DNA from: Panonychus citri
Lineage: Eukaryota; Arthropoda; Arachnida; Trombidiformes; Tetranychidae
Assembly: GCF_014898815.1 (NCBI RefSeq)
Contig: NW_026515477.1
Location: forward strand, 744,001 to 808,000
Direction of reading: 5' to 3'
DNA length: 64,000 nucleotides
The translations under genes and the position numbers were made by a program. Below are positions 34,001-44,541 of this stretch, piece by piece; the first letter of the stretch is position 1; every line of letters begins with the position of its first letter. The notes beneath the pieces were generated by a model. It ran no database searches, was not told the DNA's origin, and was given only the letters and a program-made list of their open reading frames with translations.

Positions 34001-35220
34001 AAAAAGCTAGAAAACAGCAACTTGCTGAAGAGATGGTTGAAGCCGCTGGTGAAGCTGAGCAAGAAATGGCCGCTGAGATGGCAGCAGCTTTTCTCAGTGA
34101 AGATTTACCTGAAAATATTTTCGGTGCCCCTAAAGCTGGAGTTGGTCAATGGGCATCTCTAGTAAGAGTTATTGATCCCATCTCAGGCCAAACGCATCAA
34201 AAGGTACCATTCGAACAAAATGAAGCCGCATTTAGTATCTCTATTGTTCGTTTCTCTCAACACGGCGATGTTCCCTTCCTTTTAGTTGGCGTTGCTCATG
34301 ATCTCAACCTTAACCCGAGAAAAGTTGCCGGAGGGAGCATTCATACTTACTCTATTTTAGAGGACGGTAAACGTCTCGAACTACTTCATACCACGTCGAT
34401 TGAAGATGTACCTCATTCGATCTGCCCTTTTCAGGGAAGAGTTTTGATTTCAATCGGTAGATTATTAAGAGTTTATGACATGGGTAAGAAGAAACTACTT
34501 CGCAAATGTGAAAACAAACACTTCCCTTATTGTATCGTCTCTGTACATGCGATGGGAAATCGTATCTACGTTACCGATGTCCAAGAAAGTGTTTTCTTTG
34601 TTCGCTACAAAGCCGCTGATAACCAATTGGTAATTTTTGCTGACGATTCTACACCTCGTTGGGTTACGGCTTCTTGTCTCATCGATTATCAAACAATCGC
34701 CATTGGAGATAAATTTGGTAATTTCAGTATACTTAGATTACCTCATGGAGTAACGGATGATGTCGATGAAGATCCAACCGGTGTTAAATCTCTTTGGGAT
34801 CGGGGATGGCTCGGAGGAGCTTCTCAAAAAGTCGAGACAATTTGTAGCTTTCATATCGGTGAAATTATACATTCACTTCAAAAAACTACTCTAATTCCAG
34901 GATTGTCAGAATTGATTCTTTATACTACTCTCTCTGGGACAGTCGGTGTCATGGTTCCTTTCTCATCACAAGAGGAACATGACTTTTTCCAACGAATTGA
35001 GATGCACCTTAGAAGCGAAGCTTCTCCTCTTTGTGGTCGGGAGCATCTCTCTTTTCGCTCATATTATTTTCCAGTCAAAAATGTCATCGATGGTGATCTC
35101 GTTGAACATTACAATCTAATTGACTTGAATAAACAAAAAGCCATTGCCGAAGATCTCGATTATATTCCAGCCGAAGTTTCAAAAAAACTTGAGGATATGA
35201 GAAGTCAATTTGTATTTTAA
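31055..35220 (+). CDS. SF3B3: Splicing factor 3B subunit 3 (SF3B3/SAP130)
   Basis: Core subunit of the SF3b complex of U2 snRNP, which recognises the intron branch point; a homologue of DDB1 and CPSF-A. Exons 31055-31357, 31422-31515, 31716-32872, 32946-33257 and 33442-35220, all in phase, give 1214 residues against about 1217 in other animals. The protein starts MHLYNITLQRASGI. The three-propeller family is conserved throughout, for example CRRIVPGQYLAIDPKGRA, FACLEMDYEEADNDPTGE, ENYITYKNFGDQ, GRGPRSSLRVLRHGLEVS, FASGFTSEQCPEGIVAIS, LCGREHLSFRSYYFPVKNVI and the end SKKLEDMRSQF. The start follows a GC-richer leader that was partly duplicated upstream. The gene is convergent with the next gene, with 149 bases between stops. 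Confidence 0.97.
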
Positions 35221-35369
35221 CCTATGAGCTTTTAAAAAAAGCCTCAAATTGTAAATTATTAATGTAAATTTGTGTATTTATTTTGATAAAAATGATAAAC
35301 TTGCATAACTTTTTCAATCAACTTTATTTTATACACATAATCTTAATCTACAATAATCTATTTACAAAT

Positions 35370-35596
35370 TCACTTATCCTTTAATCTTTCAGCTTCGATT
35401 TCTTTAATTTTCCTATTAGTCTCTTCCTTCAAACCCTAAATAGAAATGAACAACAATTAAAACAAAAACGTGACAATTATTTCATCTTTTTACTTACATC
35501 TAAAGGTCGATAATATGAATGAACAGCTGATGAACCAAGAAGAATACAAACTCCCATGTAAACAGCTCGAATTACTGTTCTCTTATCAAAATCCAT
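35370..35596 (-). CDS. Small mitochondrial-type membrane protein, UQCC6/Brawnin-like
   Basis: Two exons, 35498-35596 and 35370-35435, in phase 0, encode 54 residues. The N-terminal half has one hydrophobic segment (AVYMGVCILLGSSAV), followed by HSYYRPLD and a charged tail (LKEETNRKIKEIEAERLKDK). The hydrophobic segment followed by H-x-YYRP resembles the small complex III assembly factor Brawnin/UQCC6 (DUF4516), which sits in the inner mitochondrial membrane. The match is short, so the family is a suggestion. That it is a real gene is supported by clean splice sites and by its position head-to-head with the UCH gene, 271 bases between starts. Confidence 0.55.
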
Positions 35597-35867
35597 AACT
35601 AACAATTAATAAATCACAATTAACAAATCAAACAGTTAAACTGAATGTTCACTTTTCCATCAACAAAAACAAATGTGTTGAGAATAAGCTGATAAATCAA
35701 GTCGACGATTAGAAGCCGATGAGCCGATTAATCGACTACTCGGCAAAAGCTCCAATTGAACAACAATTAACATCTTACCCAAAGAAAACTGTCTCTTTAA
35801 TCAGTCTAGTGTTTTGTTAACTAATCACAATTTATTTTTTCTTCAATCGTTACTTTTGACCTTTAAA
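35597..35867. promoter_or_regulatory. Divergent promoter region, UQCC6-like / UCH gene
   Basis: 271 bases between two ATGs. A tandem repeat of AGCCGAT (35714-35720 and 35722-35728) followed by a nearby CGACTACTCGGC makes a GC-richer patch in AT-rich surroundings, a likely core element. No TATA box was seen. Confidence 0.4.
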
Positions 35868-36593
35868 ATGGAAACAATTAGTTGGGTCCCTTTAGAATCT
35901 AATCCTGATATGATGAACAATCTGATTGACAATTTGGGTGTTTCATCTGAATGGAAGTTTGTTGACATTTATGGATTTGAAGAAGATCTTTTATCATTTA
36001 TTCCTCAGCCTGTTTTGTCTGTTATATTGCTCTTTCCATGTGGTGAAATCGGTTCCCCAGACTCTCAGCCAGAATGTGACCGGAAACCCGACGAAAGCGG
36101 CGATTCACCCAAAGAGATGAGTGCAACTTGCAAGGATGAAAATGCGATTTACTTCATGGCACAAACCATTCAAAATGCTTGTGGCACCATCGCCATTATC
36201 CATTCCGTGGCTAATGTCATGGATTCTATCACTTTCACCGAGAATTCATCTCTGAAAAAGTTCATCGAAGACACCAAAGGATTAACACCTCTCGCAAAGG
36301 CTGAAGTCCTGATGAACACCGCCGTGATTAGTGATACTCTCCATGAAATAGCTCAAACTGGCCAAACCGAAGCTCCAGATCCAACTGCAAATACCGATTG
36401 TCATTTCGTTGCACTGACTCACATCAATGGTCATTTGTATGAATTAGATGGACGAAAACCCGGACCAATCAATCACGGGCCCTCTTCGCCAGCAACTTTC
36501 CTCAAAGACGCCACCAGAATTTGTCAAGCTTATCTAGATAAAAGTCCACAGTCTTTCAAGTTCAGTGCTTTGGCTCTTTGCAAAGATGTTTAA
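35868..36593 (+). CDS. UCHL3: Ubiquitin carboxyl-terminal hydrolase, UCHL1/UCHL3 type (peptidase C12)
   Basis: A cytosolic cysteine protease that removes small adducts from the C-terminus of ubiquitin. A single exon encodes 241 residues. Catalytic features are present: the oxyanion Gln99 and nucleophile Cys105 in AQTIQNACGTIAIIHSVAN, His179 in DCHFVAL and Asp194 in GHLYELDGRKPGPINHG. The C-terminus FSALALCKD is typical. There is an acidic insertion at about residues 62-88 compared with human UCHL3 (230 residues). The start is the ATG at 35868; the open frame extends upstream but without an ATG. It converges with the coiled-coil gene, with 177 bases between stops. Assignment to UCHL3 rather than another short UCH is by overall likeness only. 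Confidence 0.9.
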   Translation: METISWVPLESNPDMMNNLIDNLGVSSEWKFVDIYGFEEDLLSFIPQPVLSVILLFPCGEIGSPDSQPECDRKPDESGDSPKEMSATCKDENAIYFMAQTIQNACGTIAIIHSVANVMDSITFTENSSLKKFIEDTKGLTPLAKAEVLMNTAVISDTLHEIAQTGQTEAPDPTANTDCHFVALTHINGHLYELDGRKPGPINHGPSSPATFLKDATRICQAYLDKSPQSFKFSALALCKDV

Positions 36594-36770
36594 TCATCGG
36601 CAATTACGGTTAATCAATTATTCACTTTTTCTATGAATCACATTTGTAACGTTTCGATAATTATTCTTTCATCAATTTGGTTTTACATCAATCGATATGA
36701 AATAAACTTTAATTTTATTGTTACTTCTTTTATACCTCAAACATTTGATTATTTACAAATTCGAATCAAT

Positions 36771-37526
36771 TTATTGTTTGTTCTGTTGTTGTTTGGCGTT
36801 AATTTGCCTCAATTTCTCTGACTTTTGATTTAATTGCTCCAATTTCGCGATCATCTCTTGTTCTCGTCTCATACTCTTCTCTCGAGTCGCAGCGATTTCC
36901 GCTTCCAGTTCAGCGAATTTCTTTTGTTTCTCTTGATCTTGAGCTTCCATTTGTTCCTCTAAGGTCATCAGCTAATCAAGAAAATTTGTCGAGATCATTA
37001 AATTAGAATAAAACAATAACTGAAACATAGTAATTAAATCAATCGATTCAACTGAATTTGTGACTTACCTCTTTTCGTGCAGCCTTAAGACTTTCAGATT
37101 TTGCCTCAAGTAAACTGATTGTTGATGATAAATTAAGAGTTTTTGATTGAATCTACAAGAGAAGACAATTAAACAATAGGTTAATCTAATTCGATACAGT
37201 TAATCACACTAATTACCGTCTCAATACGATTCTTCTTGTTTTAATTTCTTCCATTGTTTTCATTTGGATTTCTTTTGCTTTTTTCAGTTTCTCTTCCATG
37301 GCAAGTAGTCGCTCTTTCAATGATCGAGCTTGATCTTCTACCTTTAATCAGAATTAATCATCAGTATATCTCAGGGAAACAATTAACAAATAGATTCAAT
37401 GATAATTACATTAACTGCTCTTTCTTGGGCGATTCTCGTTAATTGCTCAGCAGTTTCAGCTCGATCTAAAGCTTCTCGTCGATCCTTTTCCATTTGCTCC
37501 ATTGATTTCTCAATTGTATCCTTCAT
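36771..37526 (-). CDS. Coiled-coil protein, family not recognised, apparent frameshift
   Basis: Four exons on the minus strand: 37410-37526, 37217-37341, 37069-37152 and 36771-36971. Conceptually about 175 residues, almost all heptad-like Glu/Lys/Gln/Leu sequence, such as MEQMEKDRREALDRAETAE, LKERLLAMEEKLKKAKEI, LEAKSESLKAARKE and MIAKLEQLNQKSEKLRQ. Exons 1, 3 and 4 join in phase 0, but exon 2 is 125 bases and breaks phase. One more base in the four-base T run at 37239-37242 (plus strand) would restore phase and end the exon NKKNRIET. A weaker donor 11 bases earlier (GTATTG) would also keep phase. No globular domain was seen. The start is the only ATG near the 5' end of exon 1. Function unknown. 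Confidence 0.6.
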
Positions 37527-39215
37527 GATTAATTCTTGCAGGTAAATAACCAATTCACTAAAACTGTTTACAACAATTAACAGGATCGACAGCAATCAAG
37601 AACACACAGTAAACAGGTAAATCAAGTAAAAGAGGAAAAAAAAGGTAAACTGATCACAAATTTAATCTTCTAATACTTTTAAGATGATCAAGAATATCTA
37701 AACTTACACCAATTGAATAGAATGTGAGTTAATCAATGGTGTTTCCGAAAATAGATTATCTTGGAGTTAATCCAATTCTCTTAATTGCTTTCTACTTGAT
37801 TTTCTTGTTGGCAGAAACGTAAATAAAAATATAATCCATTTCGAAGTGAATTTCGAATCCTGATCGGATGTAATTTCATGTAAATCGAAACTAATCAACG
37901 AACAAGTAGATTATAATTAGAGAGAGAAATTCAAACCATGATTATTTCGTGATCTCCATGAATTCAATGAAATGGAACTACAAATGAAGTGAAATTCATA
38001 GCATGATAATGTTTAGAACTCAATGGAACAATTAATAATCAGTGACAATTAGTCGGTTGCGAATCAAGGATTGAGAAAGATTGATATTCTTTGGTTAATA
38101 TTAATTGTCTAGAGAATCAAGTTGATCGTATTATTCAAATATGAGAAATTAAATTGATTGGTTTTAAAATTATTCCTCGAGTCAACATGACAAGGTAATC
38201 GGTGGACATTAAACTCAATCAACAAATGATCAAGACCTTGATTACGTTAAAATTTAATCAACAGTATTACAGAATCATAACAGATTAATTGTCGATCCTA
38301 TGATCAAATTTTCCTTCAACTTTTCCTCATTGAAGGTAAACTACTCCTTCCAAGTGATTGGTGTTTCTCTTAACAATTTTGTTTACAATTAAGCTGATTA
38401 TACATCATTAGTAAATTGTTTTCCATCTCATCTGTTTTTATTACATTGTATCATCCTCATTAATCAATTGTACCCAATGAACGATCAACAATTTAACATT
38501 GATTAATATTTTTTTTTCATCTCATGTTAACCTACAATTTGTAAGTCGGAAATTAAAATCTTAACCATCAACAATTATGTAAGTTTTAAGTCTTATTTAA
38601 TTGTGGACAATCAATTTAACAAGTAGATTATTCTCAATTAATCTAATTGTCAACAAACTTTCCAATTAATTATCTTGATTGTTGATAAATTTTCTAAATT
38701 GGAAGATAATATTTGATTTAATAAACGAATCGTAATTGTATTAACAAGATTAATCTGAGTTTTTCTTGTGAAATTGTCAATGTCCCAACTATAATCAACA
38801 ACAATTAAGTCATGAAGATGATTGTTGGGATGCTTGAACAAGGTTAAATTGTGATCTTCTAATTGAGTTAAGTCTCGATCACAATCAAGGTCCAATTAGC
38901 GAGGTTAATGTGCATATAAATGTACAAATATTAATAATAATTTGAAGTTCTTATACTTTGCTTACGAGAAATTAACATGATCATGAAGTTTTAACATTGA
39001 ACAATCAATGAAATTTTCCAAGGTGATTAAGAGAAAACGTTTCTTAAATTGTAAAAATTAATCTTCCGTATTAACGCAAAGTTACAATTTCCGTAACAAT
39101 TTAAGATCTCATATGTTGATTAACAATGTAAACCAGATTAATTTGTTTTCTCTCGACATGTACATTGGAAATTTGCGTTATTAGCGCTTAGTGGCCTTCG
39201 AAAGACAAAACAACA

Positions 39216-39258
<43 letters not shown>

Positions 39259-39583
39259 AAGATGGATGATAAATTTTTAAGAGAAAAGAGAAAGTCTTTC
39301 TTTATCTCTTTCTTTTCTTCATCATCTCCCTCTCTTCCTCTCTGTTGTTTTCACTCTGTTGTTGTTGTGATTTTGTTTAGTTTCCTATGAGTGATGAAAC
39401 CAAAATGTAATATGACTGATTTTCCTCTTACTTTATGTAAGATCATCTTGAATTAAGTTAATTAGTCACTTTATTAACCTCACCCATTGTTTTAATCTTG
39501 ATTCTCATCTTTGGTTTAGTCGATAATCATTCAATTATAATTATTTCTCCGCCATCTCTGGTTATTATTTATCTTTTTCCACT
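37527..39583. other. Intergenic, no gene recognised
   Basis: About 2 kb between two divergent genes. It contains a long GA microsatellite (39219-39254) followed by CT-rich DNA close to the scavenger receptor start, which may be promoter DNA. The minus-strand open frame at 38650-38895 has no family signature and starts inside AT-rich filler; it was rejected. Confidence 0.55.
39219..39254. repeat. (GA)18 microsatellite
   Basis: 18 uninterrupted GA units, about 330 bases upstream of the scavenger receptor start codon. GA tracts upstream of arthropod genes can act as GAGA-factor sites; here that is only a possibility. Confidence 0.95.
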
Positions 39584-41347
39584 ATGGGTAAATTGGTTGG
39601 TCTTCCGTTTTTGGCTTTCATCTTTGGATCCATTGGGTTTCTCGGTTTGTTTACAATTCCACCGATCGTGAAAACGATAATTAATCAGGTAAATTAAACT
39701 AATTAACTTTCATTTTCTCTTAAATATTGACTATTGTTTTGTGTCTTCCATTCCCAAAGAAAGTGGTTTTGAAAAATGGGTCAGTTCTTTACCCATTTTG
39801 GAAAGATTTACCTCTTCCTGTTTACCATAAATTTTATTTCTTCAACATCACTAATCCCGACCAAGTGGAATACGAAGGTGCTAAACCAATTCTAACGGAA
39901 ATTGGACCATTTACCTATCGAGTGAAAGTGTTAAAATCAACAGTCGTCAATGAAAATGGTACAATAAGCTTTCGACAAACCAAGAGATGGTTTTTTGACA
40001 GAGAAAAGTCAATAATGGATGAAGAAGTGACCATCAACACTATAAATGCTCCTCTAGTGATAACCTTAAGTCTCTTGAGTAGAGTGTCACCTCTTGCACA
40101 GAAATTAATCGAAGACACCTTATCAATTCTGGACCATGGATTTATTATCGAGAAAAGTATCAAAGAATTGACCTTCGAAGGTTATAAAGATGTTCTCATG
40201 GCTTTGGGTCCCTTCATTGCACCCGAAGCAACCGCTGGTTATCATGGTAGATTTGGTTATTTCCACCATAAAAATGGTTCTGATGATGGTCTGTTTACTG
40301 TTTATTCCGGTGTTAATGATATGAGAAAGATTAACCTATTGACTCGGATTAATGGACGAGAGAGATTAAATATTTGGGCTGATAAACCAGAAAATGAGAG
40401 TTCATGTAACCGGTTTGATGATAGTACTTTGGGTGAGATTTTCCCTTCATTGAGAGATAATCCCACGAGAATCATTAAGATTTACACATCAGATTTATCG
40501 AGATCTCTTTCACTTATCTATCAAAAGTCCCACTACGCATTCAAAGGATTAGAAACCTGGAGATACAATTTCTCTGCCGATAATTTCGCCAATTCAACTG
40601 ATTATTCACCTAATAAATGTTTCATCAGTAAAATGACTAGTCATGCCTTTGATGGATCAAACGGAAATTTACCTTCCGGCGTTTTTGATGCATCAGCCTC
40701 CAATTTTGGTTTCCCTATTTTCATGTCATCACCTCATTTCTATCAAGCTGATCCTTACTATTTAGATAGAGTTATCGGATTATCTCCTAATCCATTGAAT
40801 CATTCAACTTGGATTGAAATCGAGCCAACCTCTGGGGCCACCGCAGCGACGACGATCCGTTTACAGATCAATTTAGGAATAATTGACAGCCATTTATTTA
40901 AACGAAGTCATCATATGCCGAACATCATTTTCCAGCTCTTTGGATGGAAGTTGAAACTTCACTTACTTCCGATCTTGTGAATAAACTTATCATTGCCAAC
41001 ACAATCTTATCACTAGTACCTACTCTAGTTTTCGCCATAGGTGTTGGTTTTGCTGGTTTAATCCTGTTTATCGCTTTTCTTCAATTGATTGTTCCCCAAA
41101 GAAGAATCAGATTTGCTGGTTGTTTCAATATTCTTACTTGTCATCTTTATAAAAGTGTCAAGGTACTTGATTAGATCAATTAACTGTAATCGATCTTTAT
41201 TTCGGTTTAATCTAAGTTAATTTTTCTCTCTTTTTTACTTTGGTCCTAATTTTGATTTGATTTTCTTTTATTTCATAGGATGACGAGCAAACAATACTTG
41301 ACTCTGATGAGATCAATGATAATCGAAATGATTTATTTACTAATTGA
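39584..41347 (+). CDS. CD36/SCARB-family scavenger receptor, apparent single-base frameshift
   Basis: Class B scavenger receptor: two transmembrane helices with a large extracellular lipid-binding loop. Exons are 39584-39688, 39760-41162 and 41279-41347. The N-terminal helix is LAFIFGSIGFLGLFT. The loop has family hallmarks: PVYHKFYFFNITNPDQV, GPFTYRVKV, FTVYSGVND, ETWRYNF, SSPHFYQADP, and cysteines such as PNKCFISK. The C-terminal helix is LVPTLVFAIGVGFAGLILF, with a short cytosolic tail. Exon 2 is 1403 bases, one short of phase. The frame used for the loop runs into a stop at 40980, while the C-terminal helix is in another frame from about 40930. One extra T in the run 40928-40931 would join them and restore the family-typical MPNIIFPALW. 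The corrected length would be 525 residues. Candidate roles are uptake of lipids or carotenoids. Confidence 0.85.
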
Positions 41348-41646
41348 TTCTTAACTAATTGACCCAAACACTATATCTGTGATACTTTAAGTGGCTGTCG
41401 CCGGACCCAATTTTTTACCATGGACACAATGAGACAAATTCAATTATGACTTTTTAATGACTTGAAGAAAATATCATGTAAATTAATCTTCATCTTCATC
41501 TTTTCTAATCAATAAACGTGCAGTTGAACTTTCCTGATTTTCTGGTTTCCAAGCTTTCTCCTGGTTAATTCTTGAAAATAATGAACTCCAATCAGTTTAT
41601 CACGAAAGAGAGAAATCAGATAATTAATATTTTCTTTCTCAATCAG
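41348..41646 (+). other. 3' flank of the scavenger receptor gene
   Basis: AT-rich 3' UTR and spacer. The words ATTTTCTGGTTT near 41540 recur upstream of the second and third Neverland copies (near 44334 and 46607), so part of this flank was probably inside the duplicated unit. Confidence 0.5.
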
Positions 41647-41992
41647 AGTAAAAATCACTTTTGCTCTTCGTCCTTATCCTATTGAACCTCCAATAGAAAT
41701 ACTTATCTCTCAAGACTCGAAGGTCAATTGATATTCAATCGACTTTGGTGATAACCAACCACAAGAAGATCAATCAAGTAATGGAAGAGATTTAAATCTC
41801 CAAATTAATCTATGGACAGATTGTCATCATTATCCAACGTCATCATCTCTACGAGATTTGATCTTGATTAACAATCGACGTTGGATTTATGATGAACTAT
41901 CTACACGCAGGGTAACAAAAACATTGGAACACTTTGATTATCTTTATGTGCCATCAAAGATATTGAGAAATACCCTAATCTTAATCTTTTAA
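41647..41992 (+). pseudogene. Interrupted exon-like relic, family unknown
   Basis: After an acceptor-like TTTCTCAATCAG, one frame (from 41648) stays open for 115 codons to TAA at 41990-41992, with a single TGA at 41729-41731. The product looks like protein: KITFALRPYPIEPPIEIL, YSIDFGDNQPQEDQSSN, LNLQINLWTDCHHYPTSSS and LILINNRRWIYDELSTRR, after which a possible donor (GGTAACA) appears. There is no ATG and no partner exon that I can link. I do not recognise the family. It may be a fragment of a gene whose other exons are outside the window. Confidence 0.35.
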
Positions 41993-42248
41993 ACCCAATG
42001 AGCTAATAAGGGTTTCTTAAAATTCTGGTTTTCACAGCCTATGGTAATTAATTTTCTCTTCGAATCTTGATAACCTCGTTTATCGCAAGATAATCAACAA
42101 ACCGGTTTAAAGTTAATCGATGGTTTAAATTGACACCAAAACTAAAAACTCTCTCTACTTCTTGATTAACACAGAACTAAGTAATTCTGAATCAATATTG
42201 ACTATCATTTTCTAGGTCAATCTAAATCTCTAACTGATCATTTGAATC

Positions 42249-43857
42249 ATGGTGACATTTGATTCAATCTTGTCGTCATTAAGTTTTAATATTAATAGTT
42301 ATGGTTTAGCGTTGATTATTTTTACTATTTGTCTCTTTGTTTTAATATTTTATATAAATAGACCGATAAATATAATCAGAGTAAGTCATTAATCAAGTGG
42401 TTAATTTTTGATTGATATTGAATTACTGTTTTTAATCATCTTCTAGGATGCTAATTGTGATAATATCGCCAATTTGAAACCAATATATTCTTATCCGAAT
42501 GGTTGGATTGGTGTTTGTGAATCAATTTATCTGAAAGATCGTGAAATTAAACGTGTTGATTTCTGTGGTCATCGAATTATTTTATTACGATTGTCATCTT
42601 CCAATAGAAAACCTTATGCATTGGATGCTTATTGTCCTCATCTAGGAGCTGATTTATCGGTGGGTGGAAAAATAGTGAAAAACTGTGAGACTGATTGTAT
42701 CCGTTGTCCATTCCATGGATGGTCATTCAAAGTTACTGATGGTCAATGTGTCGATGTTCCTTATACCAAAGACCGAAGTGAGTGTGTGACAATTTCTATG
42801 GATCAACAACCAAATCTATCAATTGAATTCATAATTTTCTTTACTATTAATATTTAGAACCACCAAACGGAGTAGCAATTAAGACATGGGAATGTCTGGA
42901 ACTCAATGGGTTCATTTATGTTTGGCATCATAACGAAGGTAAAATTTACGATTAGTGATTGAATTCAATTTCGTTCTAACTCTCATTCATTGTGAATGAT
43001 TTAGGTCTAAAACCAACATGGGTCCCTGAAGAAATCAAAGAGATCACAGTCAACAAATATAAGTATATGGGCCGAACTGAGCACATTGTCAACTGTCTAA
43101 TCCAGGTAATGATTACGAGATAGCTATTATACCTGTTATTCACCTAGATAAATAATCGATCAATCGAACTTTTATTTCTATTATTAATTTGCTGCTTTTA
43201 TATGGCACTAGGAGATACCAGAAAATGGACCTGATTTCGCTCATCTCAATGAGGTCCATGCACCGTCAGTTTTTGCAGGAGGAAAAGTTCAAACTAAGCA
43301 CAACTTCGTGACCGATTCACTTATACATCGATGGGAAAGTTTCTGGCGAAAGGGTGAAAACGATGAAAGTCACAAAAGTTTTCTAAAATTGAAAACGATG
43401 TTCTACCTTTTGGGTTACAAGGTGCTCGTTGTCAAGTTCGACAAGTTAGAACAAGTTGGACCTGCGATTGTTAATCTGCATTTTAAATTCTCAGCTTTCG
43501 GGCTCAAATTAGAAGGTTGTTATATTCAAAACATTGTTCCAATTTCAATCCACAAACAGAAGATTATTCATCATTTGTACATGAAACCTTCACTAATCTC
43601 TCCGATTTTCGCTCAGTTTCTACTCAGATCTGAGGACATCATGGTAAGTCAATTTTGATTAAATTAATCAGAAATTTGCTAATTTTAGTAAAACTTATTA
43701 GCTTTTAAGAGACATCGAAATTTGGAGCAACAAGATTTACCTTACTAATCCTAAATTGGTCAAAGAAGAGGCTCAAATCCAATCGTTTCGCCGTTGGTAC
43801 TCACAATTTTTCAGCAAACAATCAGGACCAACAATCAAGTTCGAGGATCAATGGTAA
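42249..43857 (+). CDS. nvd: Neverland-type Rieske oxygenase, copy 1 (cholesterol 7-desaturase)
   Basis: Six exons: 42249-42380, 42447-42777, 42858-42938, 43005-43105, 43212-43643 and 43702-43857, all in phase, 410 residues. Residues 19-38 form an N-terminal membrane anchor (LALIIFTICLFVLIFYI). The Rieske [2Fe-2S] ligands are Cys107 and His109 (YCPHLGADL) and Cys131 and His134 (CIRCPFHGW). The mononuclear-iron region follows: NCLIQEIPENGPDFAHLNEVH. A C-terminal block IEIWSNKIYLTNPKLVKEEA completes the family pattern. Neverland/DAF-36 converts cholesterol to 7-dehydrocholesterol, the first step of ecdysteroid synthesis, in the endoplasmic reticulum. This is the first of three tandem copies. Its anchor exon is two codons longer and its upstream DNA differs from the others. 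Confidence 0.92.
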
Positions 43858-44541
43858 ACTCACAAAATTTATGCGACAAATCAACAAAAGCTCAGCTTAA
43901 TTGTCACATTTAACTTGCCTTGTTTAGGACAAACGAATATTTATCAATAATGATATCAAAATTGTTTTAATCAAGTGTATCAGTTCCTTTTCTAATCAAA
44001 ATATTAATAATTAAATCATTTGTTACACGATCAAGCTATTCTTCTGATACGTGAATTAAGTCATATTGGGTGACTGGTAATGAGAGTCTTAAGAATAGCA
44101 TACATACCAAAATATTATCAGGACTTTTTAAGTCTACGATCGACTAGAATAGCGTTTAAAGGTCGAAAGCGATTTTCTCTATTTACATTCTGATTGACCT
44201 AAACCGTAAAACCTAACGATTTATCCTTTTGGTCAACTTTACATATCATAGGGTATTTATGGATAAAATAAGGGAAATATCATGTAACTAATCTCCATAT
44301 TAGGGTGTTCTTATCGATAAACTTGAAAGGGTTTCATAATTTTCTGGTTTTCAAATCTAAAATAATTCATTTTCTTAAACTTTTCTCTACGTATCTTGAT
44401 CTTAATCTCATTTATCAACAGTTTATCGTAAGATAATCAACAAACCGGTTTAAATTTAATCTATGGTTTGAATTGACACAGAATTAGAAAGTTATTTCAC
44501 CAATACAGACCATCATCTCTAAATCACTAATCATTTGAATC
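43858..44541 (+). other. Spacer between Neverland copies 1 and 2
   Basis: 3' flank of copy 1, then the upstream region of copy 2. About 44370-44541 is nearly identical to 46830-47003 upstream of copy 3 and probably contains the shared promoter. No gene is seen in the rest. Confidence 0.6.

Noticed and set aside
38650..38895. Minus-strand frame of 81 codons
   Set aside because: It ends and starts in AT-rich filler, with no family motif and no linked exon.
42778..42857. Read-through of exon 2 into intron 2 of Neverland (26 extra codons ending FFTINI)
   Set aside because: The same GTGAGT...TTTAG intron is present in all three copies, and splicing it restores the conserved family sequence KPPNGVAIKTWE. 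The open intron is short and ends in a stop.
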